Shown piece after piece: positions 1 through 13,420 of a stretch of DNA of 64,000 nt (positions are counted from its first letter, which is position 1; each line of letters begins with the position of its first letter). The notes below the pieces were generated by a model. The model was not told where the DNA came from. It searched no databases and saw only the letters and a program-made list of their open reading frames with translations. Both the position numbers and the translations under genes were made by a program. Source of the DNA: Cytidiella melzeri (lineage: Eukaryota; Basidiomycota; Agaricomycetes; Polyporales; Irpicaceae); assembly GCA_022592445.1 (NCBI GenBank), contig JABYQR010000183.1, forward strand, positions 1 to 64,000, in the 5' to 3' direction.

Positions 1-963
1 CCTCCCTCTGACCACGCGGTATTTGGCCTCAAGTCCCAGGCTATTGGTCCTCAGGCGAGCGTCTCGGAGACTCTGTCCGCGTAGGCGGTCAGGGACTGGA
101 CGAGACCGGATTGCCTGAGTATATGGTAAGTGTGTATAACCTCATAGCTCTGCCAGTCACCCTCACGCCTTCTTTGAATCAATTCAGTGTGGCGGTGCTC
201 ACTCTCGACCTCAGCCTTCCTCCTTGCAACGGCGCAGACGACACGGCGGGCCTTCAAACCACACCGGCCGTCAAACAACCAGGAAACGCAAGGCTGGGTC
301 GCGTGTAACAGTGCAGGGAACCTTCAACGGGGTTGGAAGAGCCTTGGATGAACACGTTGAAGATGAGAGCATCAAGAAAGCAGGTGCAGGGTTTCGAAAG
401 CAGGCTGGCAGGTAAACCTCAAGGTCCTGGGTTTATTGATGTACTGACTGACGCCGTTAAAACAGCAAAAAGGCTAGGGAAGCTCATGCTATTGCTGCTG
501 AACGTCGGTTGTTAGCGTTGCAAAGCCAAACTGCAGGTACTGTTCATCCCCAGTGTTGTCAACAGTGTTCCTCAACACTTTTTCATTGTCTAGAGCCAGC
601 ATCGAGTTCTTCTGTGGATCTTGAAGACTCAGATTCAGAGTCTGACTCCCTCACACCAGAGACAGACCAAGACCGACGACAAACGCTTCTCGATTCAGAT
701 GCCAACGCAGAAAGGCTGACGCAGACTACCCTTGACGCCTTTATCGACGACTTCCTGATGCCTTGTACTCCAGCATGTGGCACGTCAGCGGCAGTCGATG
801 GTTGGTCGTGCTTAGTGTGCACACTGTATGTGCTAATCTTATCATACAAAGATTGCGTATTGATTGCTAACACCTCTTCAGAACGAACAAATCAGACCAT
901 CTGGCATGTTCCGTCTGTGGTACACCTAGAGGTGAAAGTGACTGGGAAGGGGTGCCCGAATAA
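1..963 (+). CDS. WSS1: Wss1/SPRTN-like WLM metalloprotease, 3' part
   Basis: This is the C-terminal part of a DNA-protein crosslink protease of the Wss1 type; the catalytic HExxH part lies before the window. The first visible exon, after an AG near 28, reads YWSSGERLGD and ends LPEYM at a GTAAGT donor. The next exon begins CGGAH, so the join gives the PEYxCGG motif typical of WLM domains. A basic stretch follows (KKAREAHAIAAERRLLALQ), then an acidic Ser/Asp linker that could bind SUMO or Cdc48. The end is a RanBP2-type zinc finger: WSCLVCTL, an intron from about 830 to 880, then TNKSDHLACSVC. The stop is TAA at 961-963. The stretch 538-594 is probably an intron, but it keeps frame if retained. 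Family role (known): proteolysis of proteins crosslinked to DNA, with Cdc48 and SUMO. The assignment rests on the PEYMCGG junction plus the C-terminal finger. Confidence 0.85.
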
Positions 964-2688
964 CATGGCTTTTGTATTTTACTATGAGCGTAGAATTCAC
1001 AATTTGTTTGTTTATGTCAATTGCTACTGAGAACTTGAAGTTCATGCCTCAAGAAAGAAGTGGCATCCTTACCTGGTAAGCACAGCAAATCGACATAGAC
1101 TCTGAAAATGAACAGGTGCTCACACCCTTTGCATACTGGAGTAGCACCTTGATCTATGCGGTGATCGGCGTGTTTGATCTTTCAACAGTCAACGTCAACA
1201 GTTAATCAGTAAAGTACAACTCCCCACCCCTCCTCCCCCTCCTCCTCTCCCCTTCTCTCACTCTTTCTGTGCCTCTTTCACCCTTGCCCATCCAGAACCT
1301 TCTCCCACCTTTCCTGTCCCTATCCCGTCGTAGCCCTTGCGCCATCCATGTCTTTTCTACCTCGCGTGCCTGACGTGCCTGACGTGCCTGACTGTCTCAA
1401 ATCTCTATCAATTCTTGTTGCCGTCTCAACCCAAAAGATTTTTCTTCGCTGGAGATTTCCTTTTTGGTAACCAATATTCTTCTCTGCATCATCAGCTGTA
1501 ATAATACTATCTTTTAATTGTAAGCAGCTCATTCAATTATGCTGAGGAGTGGTGGAAAAAATCGACTTTCATGTAAATGACATGTTATAGCTTGTAGCAA
1601 TCAATACACACAGTGCAGGACATGTATCCTACATTTCATACCTTGACTGTGCCAAGGTGCCCTGGCAATGCAGAGTTCAGATTTGAAATTATGAGCGGTG
1701 ATACATTGCCAGCCCCCATGTTCTTTGAATCTTGGTACACTGCCTTTGCGCGCAGTGTTTCGAGCCACATCAGTACTGCAGATGAGTCCTAGGAAAAGAA
1801 GGTGTCTCGGCGAATCCGGGATCCCAATTGTGTCATCAGCAGCGCATTGGACCATACATGGTCTCCGCCGTAGTAACAGGACGGCCCCGAACTCGCCGGG
1901 GCTCCCGTGATGCACACATAGGTGCAGAAAATTGTCCGCGTGTAGGTAGCGGATTCTCGGGAGGCCATCAGACGTCACGTCACGGTCCTGCGAAAGTGGG
2001 TTGTTGGTCATGAGCAACAGCGTGGCAGTACGCAGATCCCACTGGCAGGTGGGTCGTGATAGTTTGGTGACGGAAGGGATCTGTCAATCACGGGTGAGCA
2101 TGAGCGAAACAAGATCGTGGAATCAAACATGATATTTCTCTTCTGGAAGTGACTGGCAAGTACACAATCGTGTTAGGAACAGACAAAAGATTGAGGATGG
2201 ACGCATCAAACTCTCAGAAATTAATTGCTGCTCCAGAACGACCGATTGAACAGTGTTCCAAGTCACTTCATGAGAAAGGGGCAAGATGGTATTGGAGTGA
2301 CAGATTGTCATGTTGTTAACGGTAAGCAGTCTTTGTAATCAGGAGATTGAGGAGAGCGTACACCGTGCCAGCTGAATCATCGCGAAGTTGACTTGCGCAG
2401 GCAACCATACCCCCCGGCTGGTTTTAACACGCCAGACGCTGCAGCAAAAATAGTGTGTATATCAGTGCAATTCGGAAAGTGCAAGGTAAACATCGAACAC
2501 AACCCCCGTCCAATTTGCAGTGGCGGCAGCCCTTGTATGCGTAGCCCACCCGAACAGACCTAGAGCTGCATTTACTAAGTAATATAAAACCTAAATAAAC
2601 AGCAGCAGTTCCCATGTACTCTACAACACCAACAAAAATATGTATACAGTGACAATATAATCGCCACACATAAAGAGAGGAAACCCCG
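964..2688. other. Intergenic, convergent; no gene supported
   Basis: This holds the 3' flanks of the Wss1 gene (+) and the VHS/GAT gene (-). There is a C/T-rich tract at about 1222-1320 and a short 9-nt tandem repeat at 1366-1392. A 138-codon open frame lies on the minus strand at 1601-2017, but I recognise no domain in it and see no introns or partner exons, so it is not called as a gene. Nothing else stands out. Confidence 0.5.
1366..1392. repeat. Three tandem copies of a 9-nt unit
   Basis: The unit GTGCCTGAC occurs three times in a row with no mismatch. It is a small simple-sequence repeat in intergenic DNA with no evident function. Confidence 0.8.
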
Positions 2689-5672
2689 CTAGTGAACAAC
2701 ACCTGGGACCGTCGCCGAGTTCAGCTGGGCCTGGAGTCGCGCCTTCATCCGTTCCGCCGCTGCGTCGTACGCGTATTGCACAGGGTGATGATGTTGCCAC
2801 GTCCGTTGCATGTCGTCTGAATCGTCGTCGCTCGGTTCATTTGCGCGGGTAGCCTCGTTCGCATGCTCATAGAACAGGTCATCTGGGTCGAAAGCTGCCA
2901 TGGGGAAATCCGCCGTCAGCCCTGACAACCGCGCGCAGACACTAGAATACCTACATTCACTCTCATCGACCTCGACCTGCCGACGCTTACCAAGAGCCTT
3001 TGCACTGGGCTTCGGAGGTTCTTCATCTTCATCTTCAGACTCTTCCGGTAGCGAAGAAGAGTCGTCAGCGAGTCTAAGCTTGCCTGCAGCATGGTGTAAC
3101 ATGACATCCGTATATCGGTCGTGCTGATAATTTGAATGTGCGACAGAGCTGCGATCCGGAGATGGTGTGCGAGATCGAGTGGCAGTGCTATGTGTAGGAA
3201 GACGTGGGCCATGTGGTGCTGGTGGCGGAGGCGCCAATGACGGGGAGGATATATGAGGATGATGTACATATGAATTGCTGGTAAGGGTTGGGATGGGTGC
3301 GGGCCTGTGTGTTAAGTGATGGTTGTGAGTAGTATTGGATAATGCCGCCATGCCGGATGGTGTTGGCGAAGGTGACGGTGACGGCGCAGGCGAGGGAGAA
3401 TGCGAAGATCCGCCTCCATAGTAAGGCTGTGGCGGTTCGAGAAGAGCCTGCCCGTCCTGATCGTAGTACACGCGCTACAAGTAGGAGTCAGTCCAGTTGC
3501 GTCAGCCAAAGGTATCAGGAAACGCACACTCCTATCTATCCGCGTCTCTTTCTTGCTCCTTTCTTCTGCTTCACGTTCAAGACCGACCCGCTCAAGGTCG
3601 TCGTACAAGCGAATAGCCTCCGTAAGCTGCTCGTTAGAGTGTAGTAGAGCTGCTAGCAACTCCTCCTCCCGAGTCAACTGTGCAGGCTCTTCTGCTGAAT
3701 TAGAGCGGTGTATAGGCATAGGAGGATCCCCACCAGAACGAATACGGTGTTGTCGAGTACTAACACGGTTGGTCGCTTCGCGCGACTTTTCAGCGTTCGA
3801 ATACGCCCAATTAAGTTGAGAATAAATGAGCTCCTGAGATGCTCGACATCGTGTATAGAACTCCTAGAAGGGCCGTAAGGATGCATGAGCGATAGGCGCT
3901 AGCAGTATACACATACCCTTATAACTGTCTTCTCCTTTAGGTCTTCCGGCTTGGCGAACGTCAGCTCTTCTGATAAAACTTGCGCGTTGCTAATCCCAAT
4001 TTGACACTCCTCAAACAATCGGCGCATATCCTCATCCGGTGGGATAATTTTGTGACGTGAAGATTTCTGCTTAGAGTTCTATCGACGGTTGGTGTTAACA
4101 AGTTATACTTTAAACAACACATGAGCGTCAAGATTGAACGTACCGGCGGTCTTGCAGTTTGAGGTGTATTCGGAGTTGGCGTTGTAGGCGGAGAGGGCTC
4201 AGCAATAGTCGGAGGTTGCGGGTATTTCGGTACAGTAGGAGGGTTAAACATTGCATCATCGGTGTGAAAGGGGATGCCCTTTAAACTACCGGTCAGGTCA
4301 GTCGTGGAGAACGCAAAAGATACGCACCTCATCCGGTTGATCAGGCGACTTGACTTTACGCCACAAGCCGCGAAAGCCATCTCTGTCGTGTCGACCGTCT
4401 TTGTCTGCAGATTGGGTTATCATGAATAACCGCAACACCAGTACGGATGCCTTACTGCGTGGACTTGAATATGCGGCCCCTGCCAATACTTCTATTAGTC
4501 TCTCGCGGACCACGGGTGATGTTTTTTGAGACTGTAGCACGTCTTCTAACGTTTCAAGAAACTTCTTTTGCGAACATTGAACCATAAAAGTGTCCTGGCA
4601 GTTTCTGATCATGATTGCCCATAGCTGCACCACTTAGTATGAGACTTTCGTCCGACCAGCAGAATCATACTGCATGCACGTACACGGGCAGCAGATAACT
4701 GAGCAGCCGGTTCTGCGTATCTGCGGAGAAGAGATCAAACTCGTGTGAGGTAATTGAGAGTAACACTCTTGAGACCACTTACTTGAACTCTTTTCTCAGC
4801 GCCTTTACCGCCTCCTTCGCGTTATTCTCGCTTGATGACGCTCGTTCACATACTTCCAATACCAAAGACCAGTCTTCCGACGACGTCGCTGTCAAGTAGC
4901 CTGAACGAATCTTAGCGCATGAGTTATCCGGGAGGGAAAGTAGCGTACCAATCATTCTAGTCAGCTCATTCTGGTCTTGATCCTCTCTGCGCTCTCTCTC
5001 TCGCTGACGCTCCCTCTCCCTCTCCTTCTCTTTGTTGCGTTCAGTGGCGCGCTCCCAGAAGCCTTTGCGATCTCTCCTTTCCTCCCGTTCACGATACGAG
5101 TACTCTGTACCATAGTCTTCGGACATCTGTCGTTGGAGTCTAAGCGGTTGTTCTGGTATCGGAGCAGGGGCAAGAGGATCCAAAGCTTTGAGAATGCCAA
5201 GTGCAGCGACAGCATTTTGAGCGGGGACGGGTTTCTTGCGTAGTGCCTGATCTTTCCCACTGCCAGACTTGGACTGCGAGTACGCCGGTGAACCGTAGGG
5301 AGACACAGCACGAACAGAGTGTGGATTTGTGGTGGGGGAAGCACCTGGCAATCAAGCCGGAAGGTGAGCATCCTAGTGCTGGTAGAATAACACCAACAGG
5401 TCTCACCATCACTTGTAGTGGTGACCACGTCCCAGTGCTCGTCTGTTGAGACTCGAGCTGGACTACGCTCCGGTAACGATTGGTGTGATTGCACATAGAA
5501 GTAGCTATCCTGATAGACGACAAGCTTGTATCACAGAGGCATCAGATGATATGCAATAAAAACACCGTACATCTTGCGGTGCAACCAAAGCACCTGAGGA
5601 GGGAGCTAGTTCTCTAGCTCCTGGTGGTGATTTGATAGCTTTTGGCTTGTCTCGCCCGAAAAACTTCTTCAT
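2689..5672 (-). CDS. VHS and GAT domain trafficking adaptor (Lsb5/GGA-like)
   Basis: A clathrin or ubiquitin-dependent cargo adaptor, about 800 residues. The start is MKKFFGRDKPKAIKS at 5672; the open frame runs further upstream but this is the natural N terminus. The order is: a long Ser/Pro-rich N-terminal linker; a highly charged R/E-rich helix (EREREERR-type repeats); a VHS superhelix from about LTRMIGTLLSLP to about AAYSSPRSK, including WSLVLEVCERASS and LWAIMIRNC; a Pro-rich linker; a GAT-like helical bundle (IPPDEDMRRLFEECQIG ... EELLAALLHSNEQLTEAIRLYDDLE); then a Pro/Ser-rich and acidic tail ending PGVVH. At least six short introns are needed. VHS domains bind sorting signals and GAT domains bind Arf or ubiquitin (known). 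The long linker ahead of VHS is unusual, since VHS is normally at the extreme N terminus. Assignment to Lsb5 rather than GGA is inference: no gamma-ear domain is visible. Confidence 0.75.
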
Positions 5673-6154
5673 GGCAGCCGGCGAGAGACGAGCAGAGCTA
5701 ACGGCGCAGACTCCAGGCGGCAGATGAGGGTAGGGTGCGAGGGGATGTTGTACGAGACAGGCTCGACCGAAACTGTTTAAGATGCACAGGCGCTCGCGGC
5801 CTCTGTGGGCAGTGCGCCTCGGGGCCACGTGGATTGGCGGCGGGTACCAAAACGCGCGTCGGGAGGTTCATAATGTACGTCGCTGGCTGAGGCTGTAGCT
5901 CGCCAGCAACGACGGACAGCTCAGTTCATCTGGCGTATGGCGAAACTGATGTTCCATCTTTTTTCACCCCTCCCAGTGCTCTCAATCAAGGCTGCGGAGG
6001 CGATCAAGACAGCACTGGTGAAACTTACATTCACGCGCAGTGCCAGGGATTGATGTGTTAAACCTGGCTGCCAGCTAATTCATGCAGGTCGCACTTTCAT
6101 TGATAATTATTTAATATTCATATATCCGCGCAGTATACATCACGGTTAACAGAG
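5673..6154. other. Promoter region of the VHS/GAT gene
   Basis: A gap of 482 bases between two minus-strand genes. It must hold the VHS/GAT promoter and the 3' UTR of the HEAT-repeat gene. An in-frame ATG upstream at 5828 could extend the VHS protein, but the added residues are low in quality. No specific element recognised. Confidence 0.4.
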
Positions 6155-9100
6155 TCAAAACGACCGCAGGGATATTTGAGGCTTGTGCGACTCGGTAGAA
6201 TTGACTTTAGAGCCGCCTAGGGCTTGCCTTACCGACGTCTCCAGCACCTCCTTCATGTCGTTTGGTAGTTTCCCAGTCACTTCCTTGAACGCCGCTGGCG
6301 ATGAGGCTGCAAATTGTAGTACCTGAGAGATGGTTTGAGTGTGCAAAGGTGGTGTGGGTGTTCGCGACGGATTCAGAACTAGGGTCATAACAGGGAGCAA
6401 TACACCAAGCAGCCGAGGCCCTAAGGACAGTCAGTATCAGGACAGTCAGCAGCCAGTACGAAACAACTGCAACTTCAAACTCTTACTCTGCTCTTCGCCG
6501 GTGGATGTGAATAGCGTAGTGAATGCCTTGAATATCTCTCCTACTATTTGTGATTGCATCTCGGAAGTCTCGCCAGGTCCCGTTGCAGATATCTTGACTA
6601 TGCATTCAATCATGCCCGGTAGAAGCAGCTTAGCACACTGGCGTAAGGAGGGGCTGCCGTGTATAGATGCAATGATCAATGTCTTCGCACAGTGCGCTGC
6701 AGTGATAGACATCTGAGGCCTGTCAGCGGGAAATCACGACAAGAATCGTCTGCTTACCTCATCTGAATCAATCAAACGTTGAGAAATCGAAAAGCAGCAG
6801 TGCTCAATGACAGGCTGGCTGATCTTTACGTTGGGAGGTAGTACGGTGAGTATGAGCACCGCTGCCAGAACGTTGCTTTTGATCTTCTTTCGACAGGCAG
6901 GGCCCTCTCGACCCCTAATGCAAGATGTACAAAGTTAATCACGACAACCACGAATAAGCGATGCCTACCAACCTCATTGCATCAATATTAACCAGACAGG
7001 CAGAAAGGATTCCATGTACAATCTTTTCGAACTTGACCTTCTCACTTGAAGAGCTCGGGGCGCTGTCGAGGAGCTTCTTCAAAGATTGTAGGGTAGGTCC
7101 AACTAGATCCACCTCGGATATTTCGTCTTCGAGCAACTCTAATGAAGAAAAGTGAGCTCAATGCCATCCAGAGAATACTAAAAGGAGCTACCGTTGTAAA
7201 GACTGACAGCTACTGTGCAATAGTCTAACCCACGCGCCGCTTCGCAAGTCGTAGCTATGGTCGAGAACGCGTCGAAACCCGCATTGATCAGCCTCATCCT
7301 ATCCAGCGGTGTTGAGGAATCCTCTACGCATAGACCGTGAGCTTAAGCAGGAAGCTTACAACATGGGACGACTTACGAGTCATATTCTCACGTGGGTTGA
7401 TGGCACGTTTCAAGATATACGCACATATCCTAAGACAATGCGTTTGTGGCGGTGATGAGCCGTCTGAAAAACTGGAAGGCGGGCCTCAGCATGATGAAGT
7501 TCCAAGAAACAATACAAACCTTTGGGTCTTGACGTTTTCTGCGAGGCTAGCAAGAGTCTCGACAAGACTGATTTGAACTGTCACTGGCTCTGTCAAGGCC
7601 ATGCGATAGCATAAATTAACAAGTTCCTCGAAGATAGCGACGTCACGGAAGGCGTTCCCCGCATATTTGTTTTGCACCAGACACTTCAAAGCTTTGAGAG
7701 CGGTGACCGTATTCTTGACATTCTGTCGCCCAGAGTCGGGTGACGAGGTGACCAGGGCTTCAAAGACAAGGCCAAAGATAACGAAAAAGAACGTGGTAGG
7801 ATGTTCAGTGCTCCCATTCACCTTTTCAGAGGCGTCCGCGTCGGAAGGCTCGCGACCATCCATGGCTACGCGGATGAAGGGATCACCGTCCTCCATTGCG
7901 CATGTAACGGCTTGTAAAATCACGGACCATGCATCGCGATAGTACTGCAGCGATTACATCAGTGAATTTCTAGATTGGTGCAGCAGAGTACTGACGGGCA
8001 ACAAAACCTCCTTCCCTAGGCTAGCGTGAGACGAGTCCACAGCTCCAGCGGAGGTGTCGTCCAACAACTCAGTTCCAGCTCTGATACTAGCATAGTCTCG
8101 CAAGGAACCAATCCATTGTGTGGCGAGGACCTTGTTGTACGGCTGCACAATATCTACAAGATATTGCTGTGAGCGACTAGCAATCTGCAGTTCGGCCCAA
8201 GCTGACAATATGGCGATGCGCAACATGACAGACGCATTGGGACCCAAATCGATGGCATCACCAAGACGGAGTAAACTTGACTCTATAGGACAAACTTCAT
8301 TCTCCAAATTTGAACTTTCCGCAACACGGCGCCTACCTTGACATTGTTCAAGCGCGGAGGTCAAAAGCTTCAGTATACGCCCCATGCGACTGACGTCCTT
8401 CACCACGCCTGAACCTACAAACACAGCACAGGACTTGATAGCGGAGGCGAGGATCTCTGGTGTCGAATCCGCAGCGAACGCTGGGGTCAGAGCCGCAGTG
8501 ATAGGCGCTTGGTACTGCTCAAGCAGAAGAGCTCCTTCAAAGTCAGGATCAGGAGAGGAGGCAAAGATCTGCGATACATCAGCACTTCGGCCTGCAAATA
8601 TACATTATGGACGTACCTCGATGACATCTCGTAGGACGGTGAGACCCTCTAGACGAATCTCCATCACATGTGCGGCGGACGCAGTGAAGGCAATTTTGAT
8701 GAGGTCAGAAATACGGGAGATCAGTAGTCTGGGTAATGCGATCCCTTGTGCCTTGGCGAAGGCTATATCGAGGTGCTCCCTCCGACTCGAACGAGCCACG
8801 GTGACACAGATCTCATGAAGACATTGCAACGCATATAATTGTGTCCTCCATCGTGCTGTCGACCGTGTTGGGCCATGCCCGGCTCCGTCGGCGCTTGGGT
8901 CCACGCTAAGAGATTGGCCTTCATCGTCGAGATCATTCCGCTTCGATGCGGCATCACCAGCTTGCTGAGATGCGGTCGTTCGTGACATGATACGTTGGCA
9001 TAAGTCGATCCATGCAGATGGGTTGAATACGACTGTTTGCTGAAGCCAGGATGTAATAACATTCCGTACGCCTGCCACCGAGGAGTCGTCATCCAGCATC

Positions 9101-12100
9101 GCAAAGAGCTCTTCTACCAGCTGATCGCCGCCTAGCCTCGAGATTGTCATGACGTCTTTCTGCACAAGCTGATACAAAGCGTTTATTGAAGCCAATTTGA
9201 GTGGTCGTCGAGTCGAGCCAAGGTACCCACGGAACTGCGTCACCAGGATCGGGACGTCGATATGTTCAGGAGTAAATATGAGCAGGTGCTGTACGCATCG
9301 TATGGCTTCCACACAGATGCCGTCGTCATCCTCCCGGATAAACTGATGTACTAAATCAAGAACCAGAGACCTTGTTTTCGCGGATTCTTGGATATCAGGT
9401 CCTACCACTGTGATAATGGCATCTATAGCCTGGCACAGTGCCTGGTAAAGCGGGAGCTCCCCACTCATATTCACATAGTTCAGAGTGCCTCCTTCCGGTT
9501 CGTGCGATTCTAGCATATACGACCGAAGGAGTAGCCCAAGAGTGCTGGGAACGTATGAGGCATACGCAAGACTTGCAGCATCAATGACTTGAGCGAGAGC
9601 ACGCAGCGCCCAGAAGTTAACGACGGGATGTGGATCGTTAACAAGAGACATCAAAACGTGGACTGTTGTCTTCAAGAGAGGTCCTGCGGCAAGCCCACCA
9701 ACGTAGTTGTATATAGATCCAAAGGCCAACGCGCAGCCAGCCCGGCCGTACGGGTCACGGTTGCTTACTACCTCGTTCACGAGCGTTTTGATTTGGCTGG
9801 TCAAGAAGTTGGTGCCCGCTAGAGAGGCCAAACGGCCAATAGCTTCACTGCCAGCCTTGCGAAGGAGAACATCGCCATCGACAAGAACAGCCTGAAACCA
9901 GATTGAGGTCATCGGTGAAAGAGAAGGACATTGAGCAAGTCATACCTTGAGAAGCTCAGCCAAAGGACCAGAAACCTGAGGGTGCCCGAGTGTCTCAGCC
10001 AACTGACGGGGATGCGTGGCAGCCCGACGGAGTGCAAGAACAAGGGCAACGGCACTGTTTACGAGAACAGCAGCCTTCCGACCAGAGTTCTTGTCAGCTT
10101 TAGCTGACGCGGTGGCCTCGACGAGCTGATTGACTGTCTTCGTCATCGATGACAGATCTTGAAGAGGCAGCAGCTCCGCAAATATTCGGATAGCTTCGTT
10201 GACAGCAGCAGTCGACGCGGGACTCGTGTCGGCTTCATCACCCACGGTATTAGGTTGTTGAGCTAGGCACAAGATCATTGGGTCATATTCCCAGGAACGA
10301 AGAATGGGCTTGTTGTGCTGTCAATGATATGAGTATCTCGCACGCGTACTCAGAGCTGAGACTGCATTACCATACTATCCAGAGAGGCATCAATAAGATC
10401 TCGGTTCAACCAGTCACTAGTACCCTCAACTATCTTTCCCGACAGATCTTCCTTAATCTCGATGTCGGTAACACCATACGCGTAGCAATCAGTGCTTTGC
10501 CATACACTGGTGAATGATCCGGAAGACGTCGCGATTGCAGCCTGGACAGAGGAACCACTATAGCCATCCAGACTTGCGAAAAGAGTGATAGCAGACTGAA
10601 GAAGAGATGACTGCGTGGATTCGGTGACCTTGGACACTCCGAGTGCCGAAAAACACTGAAAGATTCTGCACTTGAACAAGGCATCCATCCCAACGAGACT
10701 CAGGCCTCTTCCGCCGGGCGGTGGAATTGAGTCTTGAGGCTCTTCTACTACGCGTTGAGACGAGAACATGGCGGAGAATTGGAGGGCATTGGTCAAAAGT
10801 GAAGTCACTCGCCTCGCAACATCGGCCGTAACAAGGATCGGTGAGTTGTGTGTGAGGAAGCAATAGATGGCACGTAAGGCATTTTCGCGCACAGCAAGCA
10901 GGAAGATCCATTCGCCAGCATTTCTCCCAGACAATCCATCCTTCGTCGTAGGCTTAGGTAGCGCGTTACGCCAGAGCACAAGCAACTGTGGCAAGTGTGC
11001 TCGAACGAAGTTGGGGCCAAGTGTCATCAAGGATGCGATCAGCGTCCATGCAACCTCAATTTCCACCTTTGCGATCTTGACGTCGTGTTCGCCTGCTCGT
11101 TTTAAGAGTTGTACAGCAATGTAGAACGCGCTCGCGCTGATATCGTAGGAGACATATAGCGGACGCTGCGGGATTAACGAGAGCAGTCCTGCGAGACCGT
11201 AGGCACGACCGATCACCCTGTTGTTAATATCCGAGGGAGCTGCAGGAGTTATTAGAGCTGCAAGGTCGTTCTGCAGTAATTCGACCAGGTTCAGTAACAC
11301 CTTCGGTAGCCGTAGAGGGGTCGAATAGCAGAAGCGGCGCAACGTCCACGCTGCTGTGACTCGCACCGTGTGGACTGGATGCGTGAGCAGAGTTGTGAGT
11401 GGGTCTACGAGTGCATCCTAGAGACAATCATCAGCTGTGGCTTGTGCAATCAGTATTAGACAATTACTCGCCTGTACTGGAACTGGAGCATTACCCAGTT
11501 GTTGCAAAAGACCAGCTACCTCACGTAAGGCTATGGTCAACACCAGGGGGCTTGGTGCCGTTTGACCAGGCATCATCGCAGGCCAGCGCTTTAAGTATGC
11601 CTTAGAAAGCTCCTGAATGGCCGAAATTTGCGCCTGCTCTCCTAGCATCCTGACTCCAACCAAGTCTCTCAAAATAAGGCCTACGAGTGTTCGAACAAGA
11701 ACTATGTCATATCTTGCGCCCGTATTTCGTACATGCGATACGATTTCCGTCATGAGATGGCTCACAACGAGAGCATAGTTCGCCTCAACGAAAGCGGTTC
11801 CGAGCTCCTTGAACAAGGCAGCATAGAAGTCAAAAATTCCAATACGTATGCGACGAGAGGCGTTTGGCTTGTTGAACTGTGTAGCAAGTTGCGACAGCAT
11901 CTCCTGTGGGGTGAGCAGTCGCTTGACTTCCTGTGAAGGCGGTGTCGGCTCATCGTCCTCCGCCTGACTTAGGCTTTCTCCTTTCTTTGATTTCTTGTAA
12001 GGTTCAGGAAGCAGAACAACATGATCAGTCTGTGTGGAGGCGAGTACGAATGCAACAAGTTTGGCCAATGCAATGCGCGTCGGTTGATCGGCAGAATCGA

Positions 12101-13124
12101 GCTGTTTTGTGCATATGACAACCAACTGCTCGACGTCAGGTAGCGCCTTTGCGCTGTCTCCAAATGGGAACAGTAAAATGAGGACCTGAGGAGAATTTAA
12201 ATCACGCAATAGTTGGGAAGAGTAAATCATCAACCCACACCAGTGGTGGCGCGTATTACAGGCAGTGATTTGTCACTAAGAGCAGACCGCATCTGCTTGA
12301 TGACGTCTCTCTGCAAAGAGTCCGTGAGTGCACGCTTAGCTGTCGAAATCGCCTTTTCCAGTGTGACCACGGCATGATATCGAACGATGTTAGCCTAGAA
12401 ATTATGTATTGGTCAAAACTCGACAAGAATTGAGCCAGAGAGCGAGCGCGTACGTTCGATGACCTGGAGAGCCTCAAGCAAGCCGTGGTAGTCTCCACCA
12501 TCAGCGACATGATCTGTGTACGCGTAAGATGCAGATCATTCGTATCATAAAAAGCATACCTGGCTACCGAAGTTCTTCATGAGCTCTCCAATACAATATA
12601 GGGCCGCCCTGAAGCAGTACTGATATCAGCTTCGAGACGACATACTCCTCATTCGACCTTACACACGATATCCATCCTTCGACACCAACTTGGGGTCCAA
12701 AGGGATCTTTAGCAAAGCTTGTACTGTGTCGAAGAGCGACCTGGTATCTCCCTTGGTGTAGATTTGCGCAAAACATTGAGCGACGAGTTGCCGTATGGGT
12801 CGCCCGGGTGATGGATATGGTTCGGGCGCAGTAATGACTTTGAGCAGAGCATCAACCAAGGGTTTCTGACTTTCCTTCAGGTCGTCCTGTCGCACAACTG
12901 TCAATGCGCTGAAGGTCAACATAAAGTTGGCAGAAAGCGGATACGTACTGCGCTCGCTTGCTGCAATGCCTTCTCATTGGCAGCCAGCCACTGAAATATG
13001 TACACCTCGCCATTGTCGCCTCCTAGATTCGTCTAGTACAGGTTAATACCTAACAACATATTCGAGAAGCTCGCATACATACTTCGTCGACTATTGCATC
13101 GATGCTAGAGGAGGATTCAGACAT
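6155..13124 (-). CDS. LAA1: Giant HEAT-repeat protein, Laa1/HEATR5 family
   Basis: A large helical-repeat protein, roughly 1,950 residues in many exons with short introns. The start is ATG at 13124 (MSESSSSIDAIVDE, then a GTATGT donor). The next exon reads GGDNGEVYIFQWLAANEKAL, matching the conserved N-terminal VxIFEWL segment of HEATR5/Laa1. HEAT-like helices fill the rest. The most conserved block is at about 8600-9912, with SGRAGCALAFG-like text (YGRAGCALAFGSIYNYVGG) and HPVVNFWALRALAQVIDAAS, both typical of the central HEATR5 region. The frame closes at 6155 (ISLRSF). Known role: accessory protein of the clathrin adaptor AP-1 at the trans-Golgi/endosome, where Laa1 is needed for AP-1 localisation. 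It sits beside another trafficking gene, but that may be chance. The family call is firm; individual exon borders were not all resolved. Confidence 0.85.
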
Positions 13125-13420
13125 GGTGTGCAGGAAGTGCGGCAGTTATGGCACGCGAAGTCGCGAACACAGGCCTCTGTGCCGCTGTTACTGCGATAAT
13201 GGGCGTGGCTTGGAGCTGCACTTCGAGTCGTATTGTGTATTATATGGGAGGCTGAGTGCTCCGTACATGCAAAGGACCTTGTGGAAGCTGAGAGAGTCTG
13301 GTCGCTAACCAAACACCTATATTCGTTACCGATCTTTATATCCTCTTTCCGTTCAACCACCACCATCCACTGTGTCCATCGATTCGCCGCGTTCTGTCTA
13401 CACCCTCGACAGCCATTACG
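13125..13420. promoter_or_regulatory. Shared divergent promoter, LAA1 and UBC7
   Basis: The 296 bases between the two opposed start codons must hold both promoters. A pyrimidine-rich run with CCACCACC lies shortly before the UBC7 ATG. No clear TATA box was seen. Confidence 0.5.
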
